A stretch of 64,000 bases of DNA from Marininema halotolerans (GCF_900116235.1 NZ_FPAA01000004.1:186001-250000); one strand, 5' to 3'; counted from the first letter of the stretch, positions 37,110 to 46,507 are shown. Notes: generated from the sequence alone by a model not told the origin. Numbers and translations: made by a program.

Positions 37110-37760
37110 ATGATATCAAATGGCTCGATATCAATAAGGAAAATGACTCATTGTCAAAATGACTTTTCTTTGTTGTTTAAGTGGTTTAATGATAAAGAAG
37201 TCCTAAGTTACATTGAAGGTCCGGCTTCCTGTTATACCTATGAGGAGATTGTAAGTAAATATGGACCAAGAGCAAAAGGAAAGCACTATGTTACTCCTTG
37301 TATCGTTAACTATAATGATTCACCGATTGGTTATTTGCAGTTTTATCTGTTGCAAGAAGATGAAATTCAGAAATACGGTGCTAGGCTTGAACTTCCACCA
37401 TATGGGCTGGATATAGTTATAGGAGAGACAAGATATTGGAATATGGGGATTGGAACAGGGGCTCTTAAGCTCATCCTTCGGCATTTGTTTGAGCAAGGGA
37501 TAAAAGAGATTTTTATCGACCCTCAAACATGGAATATCAGAGCCATTCGAAGTTACGAAAAATGTGGATTTCGAAAAACAAAAATACTGTATCAACATGA
37601 ACGATTTAATGGTGAATATAAAGATAATCAGTTAATAAAATTGATTATCTTGATTATTTCGACAAACTATGGAATCGACAGGAAGATTAGTTCAATAAAA
37701 CAAAAAATAATTTCAGGCGTGTTGATTATCCTTAAGTTGGATGATGGAGGACGCGTGTGA
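37110..37760 (+). CDS. GNAT acetyltransferase, AAC(6')-like, with abnormal C-terminal tail
   Basis: 216 aa. N-terminal ISIRKMTHCQNDFSLLFKWF and the shape WFNDKEVLSYIEG, then IGYLQFYLL, GLDIVIGETRYWNMGIGTGAL (acetyl-CoA loop) and IDPQTWNIRAIRSYEKCGFRK are those of aminoglycoside 6'-acetyltransferase-like GNATs. The domain should finish near GEYKDNQLIKL (about residue 177). The last 40 residues are Ile/Lys-rich, and their DNA includes a 39-bp repeat found again near 54963, so the native stop may be lost. ATG 37110 follows AAAGGAG. Substrate unknown. Confidence 0.75.
   Translation: MISNGSISIRKMTHCQNDFSLLFKWFNDKEVLSYIEGPASCYTYEEIVSKYGPRAKGKHYVTPCIVNYNDSPIGYLQFYLLQEDEIQKYGARLELPPYGLDIVIGETRYWNMGIGTGALKLILRHLFEQGIKEIFIDPQTWNIRAIRSYEKCGFRKTKILYQHERFNGEYKDNQLIKLIILIISTNYGIDRKISSIKQKIISGVLIILKLDDGGRV
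37711..37749 (+). repeat. Dispersed repeat, copy A
   Basis: 39 bp beginning TTTCAGGC and ending GGAG. It matches 54963-55001 at 32 of 39 positions; similarity resumes after a 13-nt indel (ACAAGAGAC). It lies inside the tail of the acetyltransferase frame. Confidence 0.7.
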
Positions 37761-37968
37761 GCACAAGAGACCGATGGCGAGGGAACTGTCTGCTTCATAT
37801 TATTTGAGGACGAGCAGGTCATGTGATGGAGGGGAGTTTTCTTTAGCTGACGATCCCTGTATATAATTAAGTATACGGGAGATGAACTTATGCCATAAAG
37901 CGCTTAATGTGGCTCGTATCCTACAATAGAACAAGCGATGATCTTTAGCAAATGAAGGAGGATTTAAT

Positions 37969-38151
37969 ATGTGGGAGTTCTGGAAAGCATATTGGCTTGT
38001 GATTATGCCTTTGTTTTTTGTGGGTGTATCCATTTACCAAGCATCTAAAAAAACCGACAAAAAGACTTTGATTAAGAAAGTATCTATTTATGTGGGAGTA
38101 GCCATTCCTGTATTAGTCCTAATCACATACATTCTCTATAATTATTCGTGA
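37969..38151 (+). CDS. Small two-helix membrane protein
   Basis: 60 aa. Two hydrophobic segments, about 6-23 (YWLVIMPLFFVGVSIY) and 40-57 (VGVAIPVLVLITYILY), with a Lys-rich loop between them (KKTDKKTLIKK), so both ends probably face outside and the loop faces the cytoplasm. ATG follows a perfect AAGGAGG. Family not recognised. Confidence 0.72.
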   Translation: MWEFWKAYWLVIMPLFFVGVSIYQASKKTDKKTLIKKVSIYVGVAIPVLVLITYILYNYS

Positions 38152-38349
38152 GTCCCCTGATCATAAATATTGCCCCTGAACGTTAACCTCATCAAACCCT
38201 CCGCAAGGTTAATGGCAAAGCTCTTCTTGCCCCTCACAGGCTCCTTTGCACTTCAAAAATAGGTTAAACAACACGCCTGAGTAGTTCTCTTTTCTATACA
38301 TAAGCCTCCATGTGAAAAAGTCGTCCTCTAAAGGCAGTGGGTGCGCGGA

Positions 38350-38871
38350 TTAGCTGATTATTTGCCGCTCCATCTTGATGACACGCTTTAAACCAGCAGG
38401 AAACTGCTTTTCAACGACCTCAAAGGGGATAAACCCAAGGGATTGCCAGAAGGTTTGAGCGAGATGGTTTTCTTCTAATACTCCAATGCGAAGAGCCCGC
38501 CAAGTGGTTGTGTCTTTGATATAAGAAATAAACCCCTCTGTTGCCTCTCTTCCCAGTCCTTTTCTTTGCTCATCACCATGGATGATTAAGAGGCCTAACC
38601 AAGGGTAATGATCGGTTGGATTTTCATCATACCACTCTAATATACCGATTACCTTGTCCTCTTTTTTCTCTCGGATGGCGGCTAGATGTTGACCTGATGT
38701 GGAAGCAGCGATTTGCCAATCTCGTTGAAGGATCGCTAGATGACCATGCTCGTCTAGAGATCCTTCTGTCCAATTCACATAGGTGGGATTACTCTGGTAA
38801 ATCGGGAGGAGTGTAACTAGATCAGGAGTGTCCACCTTATCAATCTGAAGGCGCCTGGTTTCAAATGGCAT
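38350..38871 (-). CDS. GNAT-family N-acetyltransferase
   Basis: 173 aa. RRLQIDKVDTPDLVTLLPIY, VIGILEWYDENPTD, PWLGLLIIHGDEQRKGLGRE (acetyl-CoA-binding Q/RxxGxG/A) and LRIGVLEENHLAQTFWQSLGF define a GNAT fold. Substrate unknown. Its ATG overlaps the stop of the upstream ArsR-type regulator (TAATG), so the two are cotranscribed and probably translationally coupled. Confidence 0.85.
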   Translation of the reverse strand: MPFETRRLQIDKVDTPDLVTLLPIYQSNPTYVNWTEGSLDEHGHLAILQRDWQIAASTSGQHLAAIREKKEDKVIGILEWYDENPTDHYPWLGLLIIHGDEQRKGLGREATEGFISYIKDTTTWRALRIGVLEENHLAQTFWQSLGFIPFEVVEKQFPAGLKRVIKMERQIIS

Positions 38872-39464
38872 TAGATTTCACGCTCCTCGGAAGCCGGCCA
38901 CATCTCGGCTGGGTTTAACTCATAGATTCCTTTCTCACGATACATAAACTGATGGATGATCAATTCTCGCCTCAGTGTAGCGAAATCATCATGAAAACGT
39001 TGAATGATTTGATTGATCTCTTTTTCTTCATATTTTTGACCATGGTTGAAGGAAGAGGCGATTCGATGCAGAACAACAATTCGTTTTTTGCGTTGGGCAG
39101 GGATCGTTTTTAAGCGATTATCTGGGGTGAAAAAGTTGCGCCAAATGGCTTCTGTTCTAAGGGTGCCCTTTGTTTTGGACATATCCGTTTCCTCCTCTTT
39201 GAGTAGCGAGCAAAAGGCGAAGGACTTTTGTTCTAACACGCGTCGTTCGAGTTGAAAGTAGATGGTATTTCCCTCGCGACGTTCCTTAACCAATCCGGCT
39301 TCCCGTAGTTTCGTCATGTGGTGAGTGATGGTAGGGGGTTTTAGTCCTAATTTTCCAGCGATAGCTTGCCCGTGAAGGGGAGAGTGGGAAAGCAAGATCA
39401 GGATACGGAGTCGGGTAGGGTCGGCCAAGGCTTTGTGAAAATCAATTAATCGATTTAATTGCAT
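38871..39464 (-). CDS. ArsR-type regulator with DUF2087 domain
   Basis: 198 aa. N-terminal winged helix: FHKALADPTRLRILILLSHS, GQAIAGKLGLKPPTITHHMTKLREAGLV, EGNTIYFQL. The C-terminal half (IWRNFFTPDNRLKTIPAQRKKR, YEEKEINQIIQRFHDDFATLRRELI) matches DUF2087. There is no ArsR metal-site cysteine set. ATG 39464 follows GGAGG at 8 nt; the in-frame TTG at 39479 is less likely. It probably autoregulates the operon with the acetyltransferase (inference). Confidence 0.86.
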   Translation of the reverse strand: MQLNRLIDFHKALADPTRLRILILLSHSPLHGQAIAGKLGLKPPTITHHMTKLREAGLVKERREGNTIYFQLERRVLEQKSFAFCSLLKEEETDMSKTKGTLRTEAIWRNFFTPDNRLKTIPAQRKKRIVVLHRIASSFNHGQKYEEKEINQIIQRFHDDFATLRRELIIHQFMYREKGIYELNPAEMWPASEEREI

Positions 39465-39678
39465 AAGGAGGACCTCCAATGGCAGGGTGGGGATCTGCTG
39501 TCTAACAATTCGATATGAATCTAATTAGATATTTATCAAATTAAAAGGAGGCTGTCAAGTAGGACGTTTCACCCATAAAAATTGAGGGGACAGCGGTGAG
39601 ATGCATGCTAACGTGCCGTTTCCCTTTGAATCCAGGTGAATAGGGTGTAGAGCCTGAAAGAAGAAAGGAGAGGATAGG

Positions 39679-40161
39679 ATGACAATTGATGTAGAAACAG
39701 TGAGTCCATTACGATTAGGGGCTGCTGGAGGGGCCAAGGCGCAATTTGTTTACTCTGCTCCTTATCATGCGGGAACGGTAGAGGCGCCTGTTGGGGCATT
39801 GGGGCGAGGGACTTATCATTCGATGTTTACCATTAATAATCCGACGGATAGGGTCGTTCCTGTAATCCTTACCATCATACCAGCTGCACAAGTAGGGGCA
39901 GCTAGTGCAAAACAGCAAAGAAAAGGCGGCAGGAGAGGAGTAACCGCAAAACAAGAGTTTATGTTGCGCCCAGGCGTAACCGTTGCATTCACGATAGGAG
40001 GAGGAGCAGGAGCAGGGATTAGCCAAAGGAAGGTATCTGTTCGACAGGAAACATTAGAGACGGGGACTGTGGCGGTATATGCACCTGTGAGAGCAGAGGC
40101 TCCTGCATTAGCCTATCTTAAGGTAACGGCGACCTATACAAGAACGACTGCCAATACGTAG
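39679..40161 (+). CDS. Unknown beta-rich Ala/Gly/Val-rich protein
   Basis: 160 aa. No signal peptide and no recognised domain. N-terminal TVSPLRLGAAGGAKAQ, then TYHSMFTINNPTDRVVPVILTIIPA, a Lys/Arg-rich turn (KQQRKGGRRG), GVTVAFTIGGGAGAGISQRKV, and VAVYAPVRAEAPALAYLKVTATY: alternating beta-strand pattern as in a small jelly-roll or Ig-like fold. ATG follows AAGAAAGGAGAGG. Monocistronic with its own terminator. A spore-surface role is only a guess from the neighbours. Confidence 0.68.
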   Translation: MTIDVETVSPLRLGAAGGAKAQFVYSAPYHAGTVEAPVGALGRGTYHSMFTINNPTDRVVPVILTIIPAAQVGAASAKQQRKGGRRGVTAKQEFMLRPGVTVAFTIGGGAGAGISQRKVSVRQETLETGTVAVYAPVRAEAPALAYLKVTATYTRTTANT

Positions 40162-40205
40162 TGAGAAGAAGGAAATGAATCATCAATCATAAGCGTAGTT
40201 AAAAA

Positions 40206-40238
40206 GGGGGACGCCTTTAATCAAAAGCGTCTCTTTTT
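40206..40238 (+). terminator. Terminator after the 39.7 kb gene
   Basis: GGGACGC pairs with GCGTCTC (one G-T pair), followed by TTTTTCATT. Confidence 0.75.
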
Positions 40239-40298
40239 CATTGTGAAAAACTCCGAAGAATTGAATGTAAACAAGTTTGTTACACAAACTAATTATAT

Positions 40299-40331
40299 AA
40301 AAAAAAGAACCCATCGATAAACGACGGGTTA
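40299..40331 (-). terminator. Terminator of the CapA-like gene
   Basis: On the minus strand AACCCGTCG, loop, CGATGGGTT (one mismatch) is followed by CTTTTTTTT. Confidence 0.8.
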
Positions 40332-40388
40332 TGAATTCCGTGTGGGAAGGGCGTTTTTTCTTATCGTAAGCTGTTGATTTTGTGCTTG

Positions 40389-41579
40389 TCATTCCTTCGT
40401 TGAGAATACTGGAAAATCTTCTTCTGAGTTCATCAATTGACGTGTGTTTTTCCAGGATTGAACGAGATTGTTAGTCGGAGGCGCAGGTGTGACTGAGGGA
40501 GGGAATTTAGCAGGGTCTTTTAGCAACGGTAGCACTTTAAACTGTCGAATGCCATGTTGATTATATTTATGTACATAGGTTGGAATGTAGGAAACATGAT
40601 CTAATTGGGTCTTATTCTTCTCTTTTAAGAGGTCAAGGTAAAGGATAAGTCCATCATTGGTATAGGGTTTCAACTGATCGGAGACAAAATTTCCAAGCGA
40701 ATAGATGACAAATTTCTCATCTCCGTCTTGTTGCAATCGTTCCATCGGTTGAAGGACGTGGGGGTGACTACCCAGAACGATGTCCGCACCACTCTTTAAA
40801 AAAGTTTGAACCAGTTCCCTTTGTTGTTGGTTGGGGGAACGTTGGTATTCTTGACCAAAGTGAAGGATAACGACCTTAAAATCAGTCCCCTTGGATTGAC
40901 TATAGCGAAGATCTTGTCGTATGTGATGGAGGTCAATTTGATTGAGGATATTTTTGTTTTCTTTAGGTACAGGAATCCCATTTGTACCATAGGTGTAGGA
41001 AGCGAAGGAGACACGCATTCCATTTTTCTCTGCAATGACCGGTTTTTGTCGGTTTGATGTGATGGAGGTCCCAATCGGTTGAATCCCAAGCTCTTTTAAT
41101 TTGCGATGAGTACGTAGCACCCCTGCGACTCCCGCATCCATGGAATGATTATTGGCGGTGGATAAAAAATCAAAACCGGCATCCGCAAGGGCTTTTCCAA
41201 AAGCGTCGGGTGCATGAAAACGAGGATACCCTGAGTAGGGGAGCTTTTCGCCAGGGAGGGTCGTCTCTAGATTACCAAGGGCCCAATCCGCTTGCTCTAG
41301 CCAGGGTGTTACTTCACTGAAAAATGAGTGATAATCATAGTCCCCTTGTTTAGTTTTGCCGGCTCGAATTTGTGAGTCATGCAACATGAGATCGCCAACA
41401 ATCGCTAAACGAAGATGTTTTGGTGTAGCTTTGTCCTTGGGTTTGGAAGTGGGTTTAGTCGTCGGTTGGTTGTTGTTTTCCATCCCCTCGACTTCAGTAA
41501 AAGGGGCGCAACCGGTTGTTAATAGGAACAGTGACAATAAGATAAGGACGACACTTGTTTGTATCTTCTTCGCTTGCAT
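40389..41579 (-). CDS. CapA/PgsA-type metallophosphatase lipoprotein
   Basis: 396 aa. N-terminal signal with lipobox LLTTGC (Cys about 26), then a Thr/Lys/Pro linker, so a surface-anchored lipoprotein. The CapA domain (PF09587) shows [65 protein letters not shown] and [10 protein letters not shown]. PgsA/CapA proteins act in poly-gamma-glutamate synthesis, but no pgsBC genes are here, and many stand-alone members have other unknown roles. ATG 41579 follows AAAGGGGAA; upstream in-frame sequence is not signal-like. Confidence 0.88.
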   Translation of the reverse strand: MQAKKIQTSVVLILLSLFLLTTGCAPFTEVEGMENNNQPTTKPTSKPKDKATPKHLRLAIVGDLMLHDSQIRAGKTKQGDYDYHSFFSEVTPWLEQADWALGNLETTLPGEKLPYSGYPRFHAPDAFGKALADAGFDFLSTANNHSMDAGVAGVLRTHRKLKELGIQPIGTSITSNRQKPVIAEKNGMRVSFASYTYGTNGIPVPKENKNILNQIDLHHIRQDLRYSQSKGTDFKVVILHFGQEYQRSPNQQQRELVQTFLKSGADIVLGSHPHVLQPMERLQQDGDEKFVIYSLGNFVSDQLKPYTNDGLILYLDLLKEKNKTQLDHVSYIPTYVHKYNQHGIRQFKVLPLLKDPAKFPPSVTPAPPTNNLVQSWKNTRQLMNSEEDFPVFSTKE

Positions 41580-41692
41580 CGGAGGTTCCCCTTTCTTAAT
41601 ACAAAAGAGAATACATTCTTCTTTAGAGTATACCCTTTTAATAATTGTTGCGACAAACTTCCACAAACCCTTTCATCAATTGTCGAACTTGA

Positions 41693-41721
41693 TTGACTGT
41701 CATAGGGCAGAGGGATATAAT
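41693..41721 (+). promoter_or_regulatory. Sigma-A promoter of asnS
   Basis: TTGACT (41693-41698), 17 bp, TATAAT (41716-41721). The leader is only about 27 nt, so there is no T-box. Confidence 0.85.
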
Positions 41722-41754
41722 GGACAGGTCAATAATGGGATGGAGGAATTCGAC

Positions 41755-43044
41755 GTGCTAACCCATATCAATAAAGTAGCTGACCATGTCGGAGAGTCTG
41801 TGAGACTAGGGGCATGGCTATACAATAAACGTTCCAGTGGAAAAATCCAATTCCTACAATTGCGAGATGGAACCGGGTACATACAAGGAGTTTTATTGAA
41901 GAAACAAGTAAGTCCTGAGGTGTGGGAACAAGCGACGAACCTGACGCAAGAGAGTTCGTTATATGTTGAAGGAACCATTCGTGCAGATGACCGTGCACCG
42001 AGTGGTTTTGAGATGGATGTCACCGGAATTGAGGTCATCCAACAAGCCGACGAGTATCCCATCTCTTTGAAAGAACATGGCGTGGAGTTTTTGATGGACC
42101 AACGCCATTTGTGGATTCGTTCTCGTCGTCAGGCAGCGATTCTACGAGTGCGTTCGGAGATTATCTCTGCCATCCAAAATTGGCTGAATGGAGAAGGATT
42201 TACCTTAGTCGATCCTCCCGTGTTAACCCCTTCTTCCTGTGAGGGGACTACCAATCTTTTTCATACGAAGTACTTTGATGAAGATGCTTACCTGACCCAA
42301 AGTGGTCAGTTATATATGGAAGCGGCAGCAATGGCATTGGGTCGCGTCTACTCCTTTGGCCCAACTTTCCGTGCGGAGAAATCGAAAACGCGTCGTCATC
42401 TGATTGAATTTTGGATGATTGAACCGGAAATGGCTTTTGTTGAACATGAAGAGAGTTTGCGGATTCAAGAGTCGATGCTTGCTCATGTTGTTCGACATGT
42501 GTTGGATCACTGTAAAAGTGAGCTAGCGATTTTGGAAAGGGATACGTCTAAACTTGAAAAAGTGACAGGCTCTTTCCCACGGATTACTTATGATGAAGCG
42601 GTTGAATTACTGAATCGTGAAGGAATGGAGTTTACATGGGGAGAAGATTTTGGCGCACCCCATGAAACGAAAATTGCTGAGAGTTTTGATCAACCAGTCT
42701 TTATTACTCACTATCCAACCGAAATTAAAGCTTTTTATATGAAGCCCGATCCCAAACGCCCGGAAGTTGCTCTCTGTGCAGATTTAATTGCGCCTGAGGG
42801 CTATGGAGAAATTATCGGGGGGAGTCAACGGATTGATGATCCAAGTTTGATGTCCGAACGATTTGATGAGCATCAACTATCCCAAGACGACTATGCTTGG
42901 TATCTTGATTTAAGAAAATATGGTACGGTTCCCCATTCAGGGTTTGGTCTGGGGTTAGAACGTACAGTTGCTTGGATTTGTGGGTTGGATCATGTGAGAG
43001 AAACCATACCCTTCCCGCGCATGTTAAATCGTCTTTACCCCTAA
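41755..43044 (+). CDS. asnS: Asparaginyl-tRNA synthetase
   Basis: 429 aa class II synthetase. OB-fold anticodon domain [30 protein letters not shown] (landmark start), then motif 2 [25 protein letters not shown] and motif 3 [33 protein letters not shown] is typical of AsnRS rather than AspRS. GTG 41755 follows GGAGG at 8 nt; the frame is open much further upstream, but that part overlaps the promoter and the divergent CapA-like gene. Confidence 0.96.
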   Translation: MLTHINKVADHVGESVRLGAWLYNKRSSGKIQFLQLRDGTGYIQGVLLKKQVSPEVWEQATNLTQESSLYVEGTIRADDRAPSGFEMDVTGIEVIQQADEYPISLKEHGVEFLMDQRHLWIRSRRQAAILRVRSEIISAIQNWLNGEGFTLVDPPVLTPSSCEGTTNLFHTKYFDEDAYLTQSGQLYMEAAAMALGRVYSFGPTFRAEKSKTRRHLIEFWMIEPEMAFVEHEESLRIQESMLAHVVRHVLDHCKSELAILERDTSKLEKVTGSFPRITYDEAVELLNREGMEFTWGEDFGAPHETKIAESFDQPVFITHYPTEIKAFYMKPDPKRPEVALCADLIAPEGYGEIIGGSQRIDDPSLMSERFDEHQLSQDDYAWYLDLRKYGTVPHSGFGLGLERTVAWICGLDHVRETIPFPRMLNRLYP

Positions 43045-43069
43045 GAGGATGCGATAGGGATGATGGAGT

Positions 43070-43103
43070 AAAGAGAGCATTGGGGAAACCCGGTGCTCTC
43101 TTT
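43070..43103 (+). terminator. Terminator after asnS
   Basis: 15-bp stem (AAAGAGAGCATTGGG with CCCGGTGCTCTCTTT, two G-T pairs) with a GAAA tetraloop. Confidence 0.85.
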
Positions 43104-43158
43104 AAATTCAAGTCTATATTTTCAGAGAAACGGTTGATATAGTGGGGAGGAGAGGTGG

Positions 43159-43905
43159 ATGGACATGGATCGAAAGCTATCACCCCACGCGGCTCTCGTT
43201 CATGGTTTGAGCAAAGGTGCAACGGCGATCCCAGTGATGTTGTTTACAGAGTATAAGCATCTGGGTTTAACCGAGGGGCAGGTAATGTTACTTATCCATA
43301 TCATGGCCTTCCAAGAGAAAGAGGGGGTATTTTTCCCTACCATTAGTCAATTGGAAAGTCGGATGAGTGTTTCTGGAAACGAGATTGTCCGTTGGCTTCA
43401 AACCCTGGTTCAGAGGGGGTTCTTGGCAATTGAAGAGTCTGTCGACGAAAAGGGATTGCGAAGTGAACGGTACTCAACTGCCCCGCTATTGCAACAACTA
43501 GCAGCTTCATCCCTTGACCGAGAAGGGGAGTCAGTCGTTGAAGGGCTGGAAGAGGCATACGATAATCTATTTCAGCTGTTTGAAAGGGAATGTGGTCGGC
43601 CGTTATCACCTGTCGAGTGTGAAACCCTTACCCAGTGGTTGGATGTCGATGGGCATGATGAATCGTTGATTGTAGCAGCACTACGGGAGGCTGTATTTGT
43701 CGGTAAGCCCAACGTCCGTTATATTGATCGCATTCTATTAGAATGGCAGCGAAATCATATTCGTACACCAGAGGAAGCGGTTGAGTTTTCCCGCCGGTTT
43801 CGTCAAAAAGGTATTCTCTATCAGGCGAACGGTGATGGAGGAGAAAGTGCGGATGAGAGTGCCGAATCCTTTTCTTTTTATAATTGGGTAAATCAAAGTA
43901 ATTAA
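43159..43905 (+). CDS. dnaD: DnaD-type replication initiation protein
   Basis: 248 aa. N-terminal winged-helix DnaD/DnaB-like domain (LLIHIMAFQEKEGVFFPTISQLESRM, RWLQTLVQRGFLAIEE) and C-terminal DDBH2 domain (LFERECGRPLSPVECETLTQWL, IVAALREAVFVGKPNVRYIDRILLEWQ), the primosome protein that helps load DnaC helicase. The asnS-dnaD order is conserved in Bacillus. ATG 43159 (or 43165) follows GGAGGAGAGG. nth, usual next neighbour, is absent. Confidence 0.93.
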   Translation: MDMDRKLSPHAALVHGLSKGATAIPVMLFTEYKHLGLTEGQVMLLIHIMAFQEKEGVFFPTISQLESRMSVSGNEIVRWLQTLVQRGFLAIEESVDEKGLRSERYSTAPLLQQLAASSLDREGESVVEGLEEAYDNLFQLFERECGRPLSPVECETLTQWLDVDGHDESLIVAALREAVFVGKPNVRYIDRILLEWQRNHIRTPEEAVEFSRRFRQKGILYQANGDGGESADESAESFSFYNWVNQSN

Positions 43906-43908
43906 TCG

Positions 43909-43941
43909 ACGAATAGGAGGAACCTCCCATTCGTTTTTTTT
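43909..43941 (+). terminator. Terminator 1 after dnaD
   Basis: CGAAT plus GGAG pair with CTCC plus ATTCG over a short loop, followed by TTTTTTTTAC. Confidence 0.85.
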
Positions 43942-43951
43942 ACGATCGATT

Positions 43952-43984
43952 GGGCGAGGGTAAACTCTCGTCCATTTTTTATTT
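43952..43984 (+). terminator. Terminator 2 after dnaD
   Basis: GGGCGAGGGT pairs with ACTCTCGTCC (two G-T pairs), followed by ATTTTTTATTT; a second hairpin directly after the first. Confidence 0.65.
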
Positions 43985-44052
43985 GAAGAGGGTCAAATGT
44001 CGAGATCCCTATCTTTTCTTTGCATAAAGTGAAGCAGAGAGGAGGGACTCGG

Positions 44053-46275
44053 ATGGCGTATGAAGTAGGTGTTTTATTCTGTCGTACATTTTTTAAAGAA
44101 TGTTTGCGTGGGCATCAAACAAATGAATCCTTCGATCTTTATAACACCTATGCTCGGCAGGCTGGAATTGAACCCGTTTTCTTCACGCTGAGAGATATTT
44201 CTTATCGCGATCATACGGTGCGTGGAGTGGTGAGTAAACGATCGGGCGGATATGAACGCAGCCGTGTTCCCTTACCGTCGTTGATTCATAACCGGGTCAA
44301 ACCCCGATCAAAAGATATGGGTGAATGGTACCGATTAAGCAATTTACCAGGGGTTACTCTGTTTAATGCGGATAATCGATTGGATAAATGGGACGTCTAT
44401 CGTTGGTTGCATAGTGATCCAATCATGCGCATGCACTTACCAGAAACTGCGCGGGCAACGGTCCCTGCGATGAATCAATTATTTCTTCGTCATGCGAGTC
44501 TGTATTTAAAACCGAGTAACAAGAGTTTAGGAATGGGTATTCGACGTATGAATCAGCGAGGAGCTAAAATTGATGTTGCTTTATCAAGACACCCTAAAAG
44601 TTTTGCTCTTACTCGTTCATTTGTAGTCAATAAACTAGGGAAATGGACGAGGGGAGGCAGTTACCTTTTACAACAAGGAATCTCCTTTATGACCTATAAT
44701 GGGAAGCCGATGGATATTCGTGTATCGGTTCAACGAGGAGAAGATGGTCAATGGCACATATCCGGTATGGTTGCCAAAGTGGCTCCTGCTGGTAGGGTAG
44801 CGACCAATATGGCGTTGGGAGGGAAAGCTTACTTATTGGACCCTATCTTAGCATCAATGGGCTTCGATCCAGTGAAGGTGCGTGAAGATATCGCTCGTGT
44901 ATCGTTGCGTGCGGCAGATGTGTTGTCAAATGCATCAATCGGGCTTACGGATCTGGGTCTGGATGTTGGGATCGATTCAGCGGGTAAGGTGTGGATTATT
45001 GAAGTCAATGCACGAGATTTGCGTATTACGTTTCGTCAAGCTAAGGATTGGACGGCCTGGTCAACAACCTTTGCCCGCCCGATGCAATATGCAGCTTACC
45101 TCTTACGCAACCGAGAAGCCCAAGAAAAAGAAACGAAAATCGCATGGATTACCCCTGGAGCCTTGACCATCACCGGGAAAGCAAGTGGTTCAGTCGAAAC
45201 GGCTGCGCGGGAAACAGTGAAACGATTGGGTAAAGAATTGGGTAAAGAGATGCCCATCTATCTCTTTGGAAAAGGAATTGGCTTGGTGCAAGGTGTAAAA
45301 CCCGTGGAGATTCGTGCAAGTAGTGAGAAGGAATATTGGAAGCGAGCGATTCCGCAATTACGCTATCTCAGGCCACGGGTCATCCATGTGGAAAATCGGC
45401 CGGATGCTGTTATGAAAGTAAAGCATGCTTGTCCACGAGGGAAAATTATCTTGTATGCCCATTCAGAGAATTATTTCAAACCGCCATGGATTGACGAAGA
45501 AGCGTTGAATCATGCGCTTCAGAGTTGTGATCGTCTTCTAACCAACAGTCACTATCTAAAGAGTCGATTTGTCCACCGATTTCCTCATTTCGCACCTCGT
45601 ATCGAAGTTCTTCCCTTAGGGGTAGACACCACATTGTTTCCTGATCGAATGTCTCCTCTCGGTGAAGTGATACGTGGGCATGAACGGGAACGAATGGGTC
45701 TTAAAGATGAAAAAGTATTACTTTTCTTAGGTCGACTTCTTCCGCAAAAGGGAGTTCATCATCTCATCAGGGCCCTGCCTAAAATTCAAGAAAGACATCC
45801 GCAGGTTCGCTTAATTATCGTGGGTGGAAGTCATTATGGAAGAAATGAATCAACCACTTATGTCCGTCAATTACACCATATCTCTCGTCGAGGACTACCG
45901 ATTCAATGGGTGGATTTTGTCCCGCATCATCGCGTGCCTGCCTATTACGCTGTGGCGGATTTATTAGTGATGCCTTCGATGGGTGAGGAAGCCTTTGGTC
46001 TAGTCAACCTTGAAGCGATGGCATCGGGTCTCCCTGTGGTCTCTGTGCGAACGGGGGGGATACCAGAGGTTGTTGATGATGGTGTGACGGGTGTGTTGAT
46101 TCCCGGACAAAATCCAGTTGATGAGTTGGCAGAAGCGTGTAGCTTGCTTCTTTCCGATCCGGATCGGATGAAGGAGTATGGGTGGAATGGTAGGCAAAGG
46201 GTAGAGAAACATTTCACTTGGGAAAGGACAGTTGAGCAAACGAAAGCCTTGTATTCGCGACTTCAAATGATCTAA
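44053..46275 (+). CDS. YheC/D-type ATP-grasp fused to CotSA-like glycosyltransferase
   Basis: 740 aa, two full modules. Residues about 1-370 match the YheC/YheD endospore coat-associated family: SLIHNRVKPR, LFNADNRLDKWDVYRWL, LYLKPSNKSLGMGIRRM, LLQQGISFMTYNGKPMDIRVSVQRG and the ATP-grasp metal end WIIEVNARDLRI. Residues about 380-740 are a GT4 glycosyltransferase: NSHYLKSRFVHRF, VLPLGVDTTLFPDR, LLFLGRLLPQKGVHHLIRAL, and SMGEEAFGLVNLEAMASGLPVV with the ExxxxxxxE motif, like the coat protein CotSA. ATG 44053 follows AGAGGAGGGA. A role in coat glycosylation or peptide ligation is inferred. Confidence 0.85.
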   Translation: MAYEVGVLFCRTFFKECLRGHQTNESFDLYNTYARQAGIEPVFFTLRDISYRDHTVRGVVSKRSGGYERSRVPLPSLIHNRVKPRSKDMGEWYRLSNLPGVTLFNADNRLDKWDVYRWLHSDPIMRMHLPETARATVPAMNQLFLRHASLYLKPSNKSLGMGIRRMNQRGAKIDVALSRHPKSFALTRSFVVNKLGKWTRGGSYLLQQGISFMTYNGKPMDIRVSVQRGEDGQWHISGMVAKVAPAGRVATNMALGGKAYLLDPILASMGFDPVKVREDIARVSLRAADVLSNASIGLTDLGLDVGIDSAGKVWIIEVNARDLRITFRQAKDWTAWSTTFARPMQYAAYLLRNREAQEKETKIAWITPGALTITGKASGSVETAARETVKRLGKELGKEMPIYLFGKGIGLVQGVKPVEIRASSEKEYWKRAIPQLRYLRPRVIHVENRPDAVMKVKHACPRGKIILYAHSENYFKPPWIDEEALNHALQSCDRLLTNSHYLKSRFVHRFPHFAPRIEVLPLGVDTTLFPDRMSPLGEVIRGHERERMGLKDEKVLLFLGRLLPQKGVHHLIRALPKIQERHPQVRLIIVGGSHYGRNESTTYVRQLHHISRRGLPIQWVDFVPHHRVPAYYAVADLLVMPSMGEEAFGLVNLEAMASGLPVVSVRTGGIPEVVDDGVTGVLIPGQNPVDELAEACSLLLSDPDRMKEYGWNGRQRVEKHFTWERTVEQTKALYSRLQMI

Positions 46276-46284
46276 GTAGCAACC

Positions 46285-46310
46285 AAACGCCCTGGAAGGG
46301 GCGTTTTTTA
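46285..46310 (+). terminator. Terminator after the ATP-grasp/glycosyltransferase gene
   Basis: AAACGCCC pairs with GGGCGTTT over a 6-nt loop, followed by TTTTAATT. Confidence 0.9.
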
Positions 46311-46507
46311 ATTGCCGAGTATACTTCCTTTTCGTATGAATCGGCGATTATGATACCGAAGATTGTTGATTAGATGAGAGAGGGGTGATTATACCTTGTC
46401 AGTCGATGGAAGTACCGGAGAATCCCTCGTCTTTTAGCGTTAACCACGGTAGGGAGGTTCCATGGAAAGCGATCATATTGAATCGAGGGAATAATGAAAA
46501 AATTATT

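Noticed and set aside
37110-37760. Acetyltransferase as a confirmed aminoglycoside resistance gene
   Set aside because: The fold is AAC(6')-like, but this group includes many enzymes with other substrates; sequence alone does not show resistance.
40389-41579. CapA-like gene as part of a poly-gamma-glutamate capsule operon
   Set aside because: No pgsB/pgsC/pgsE genes are nearby; it stands alone.
46396-46437. 13-codon frame with good ribosome site before amt as a leader peptide
   Set aside because: It lies more than 100 bp upstream of the amt promoter, and has no regulatory codon run or attenuator.
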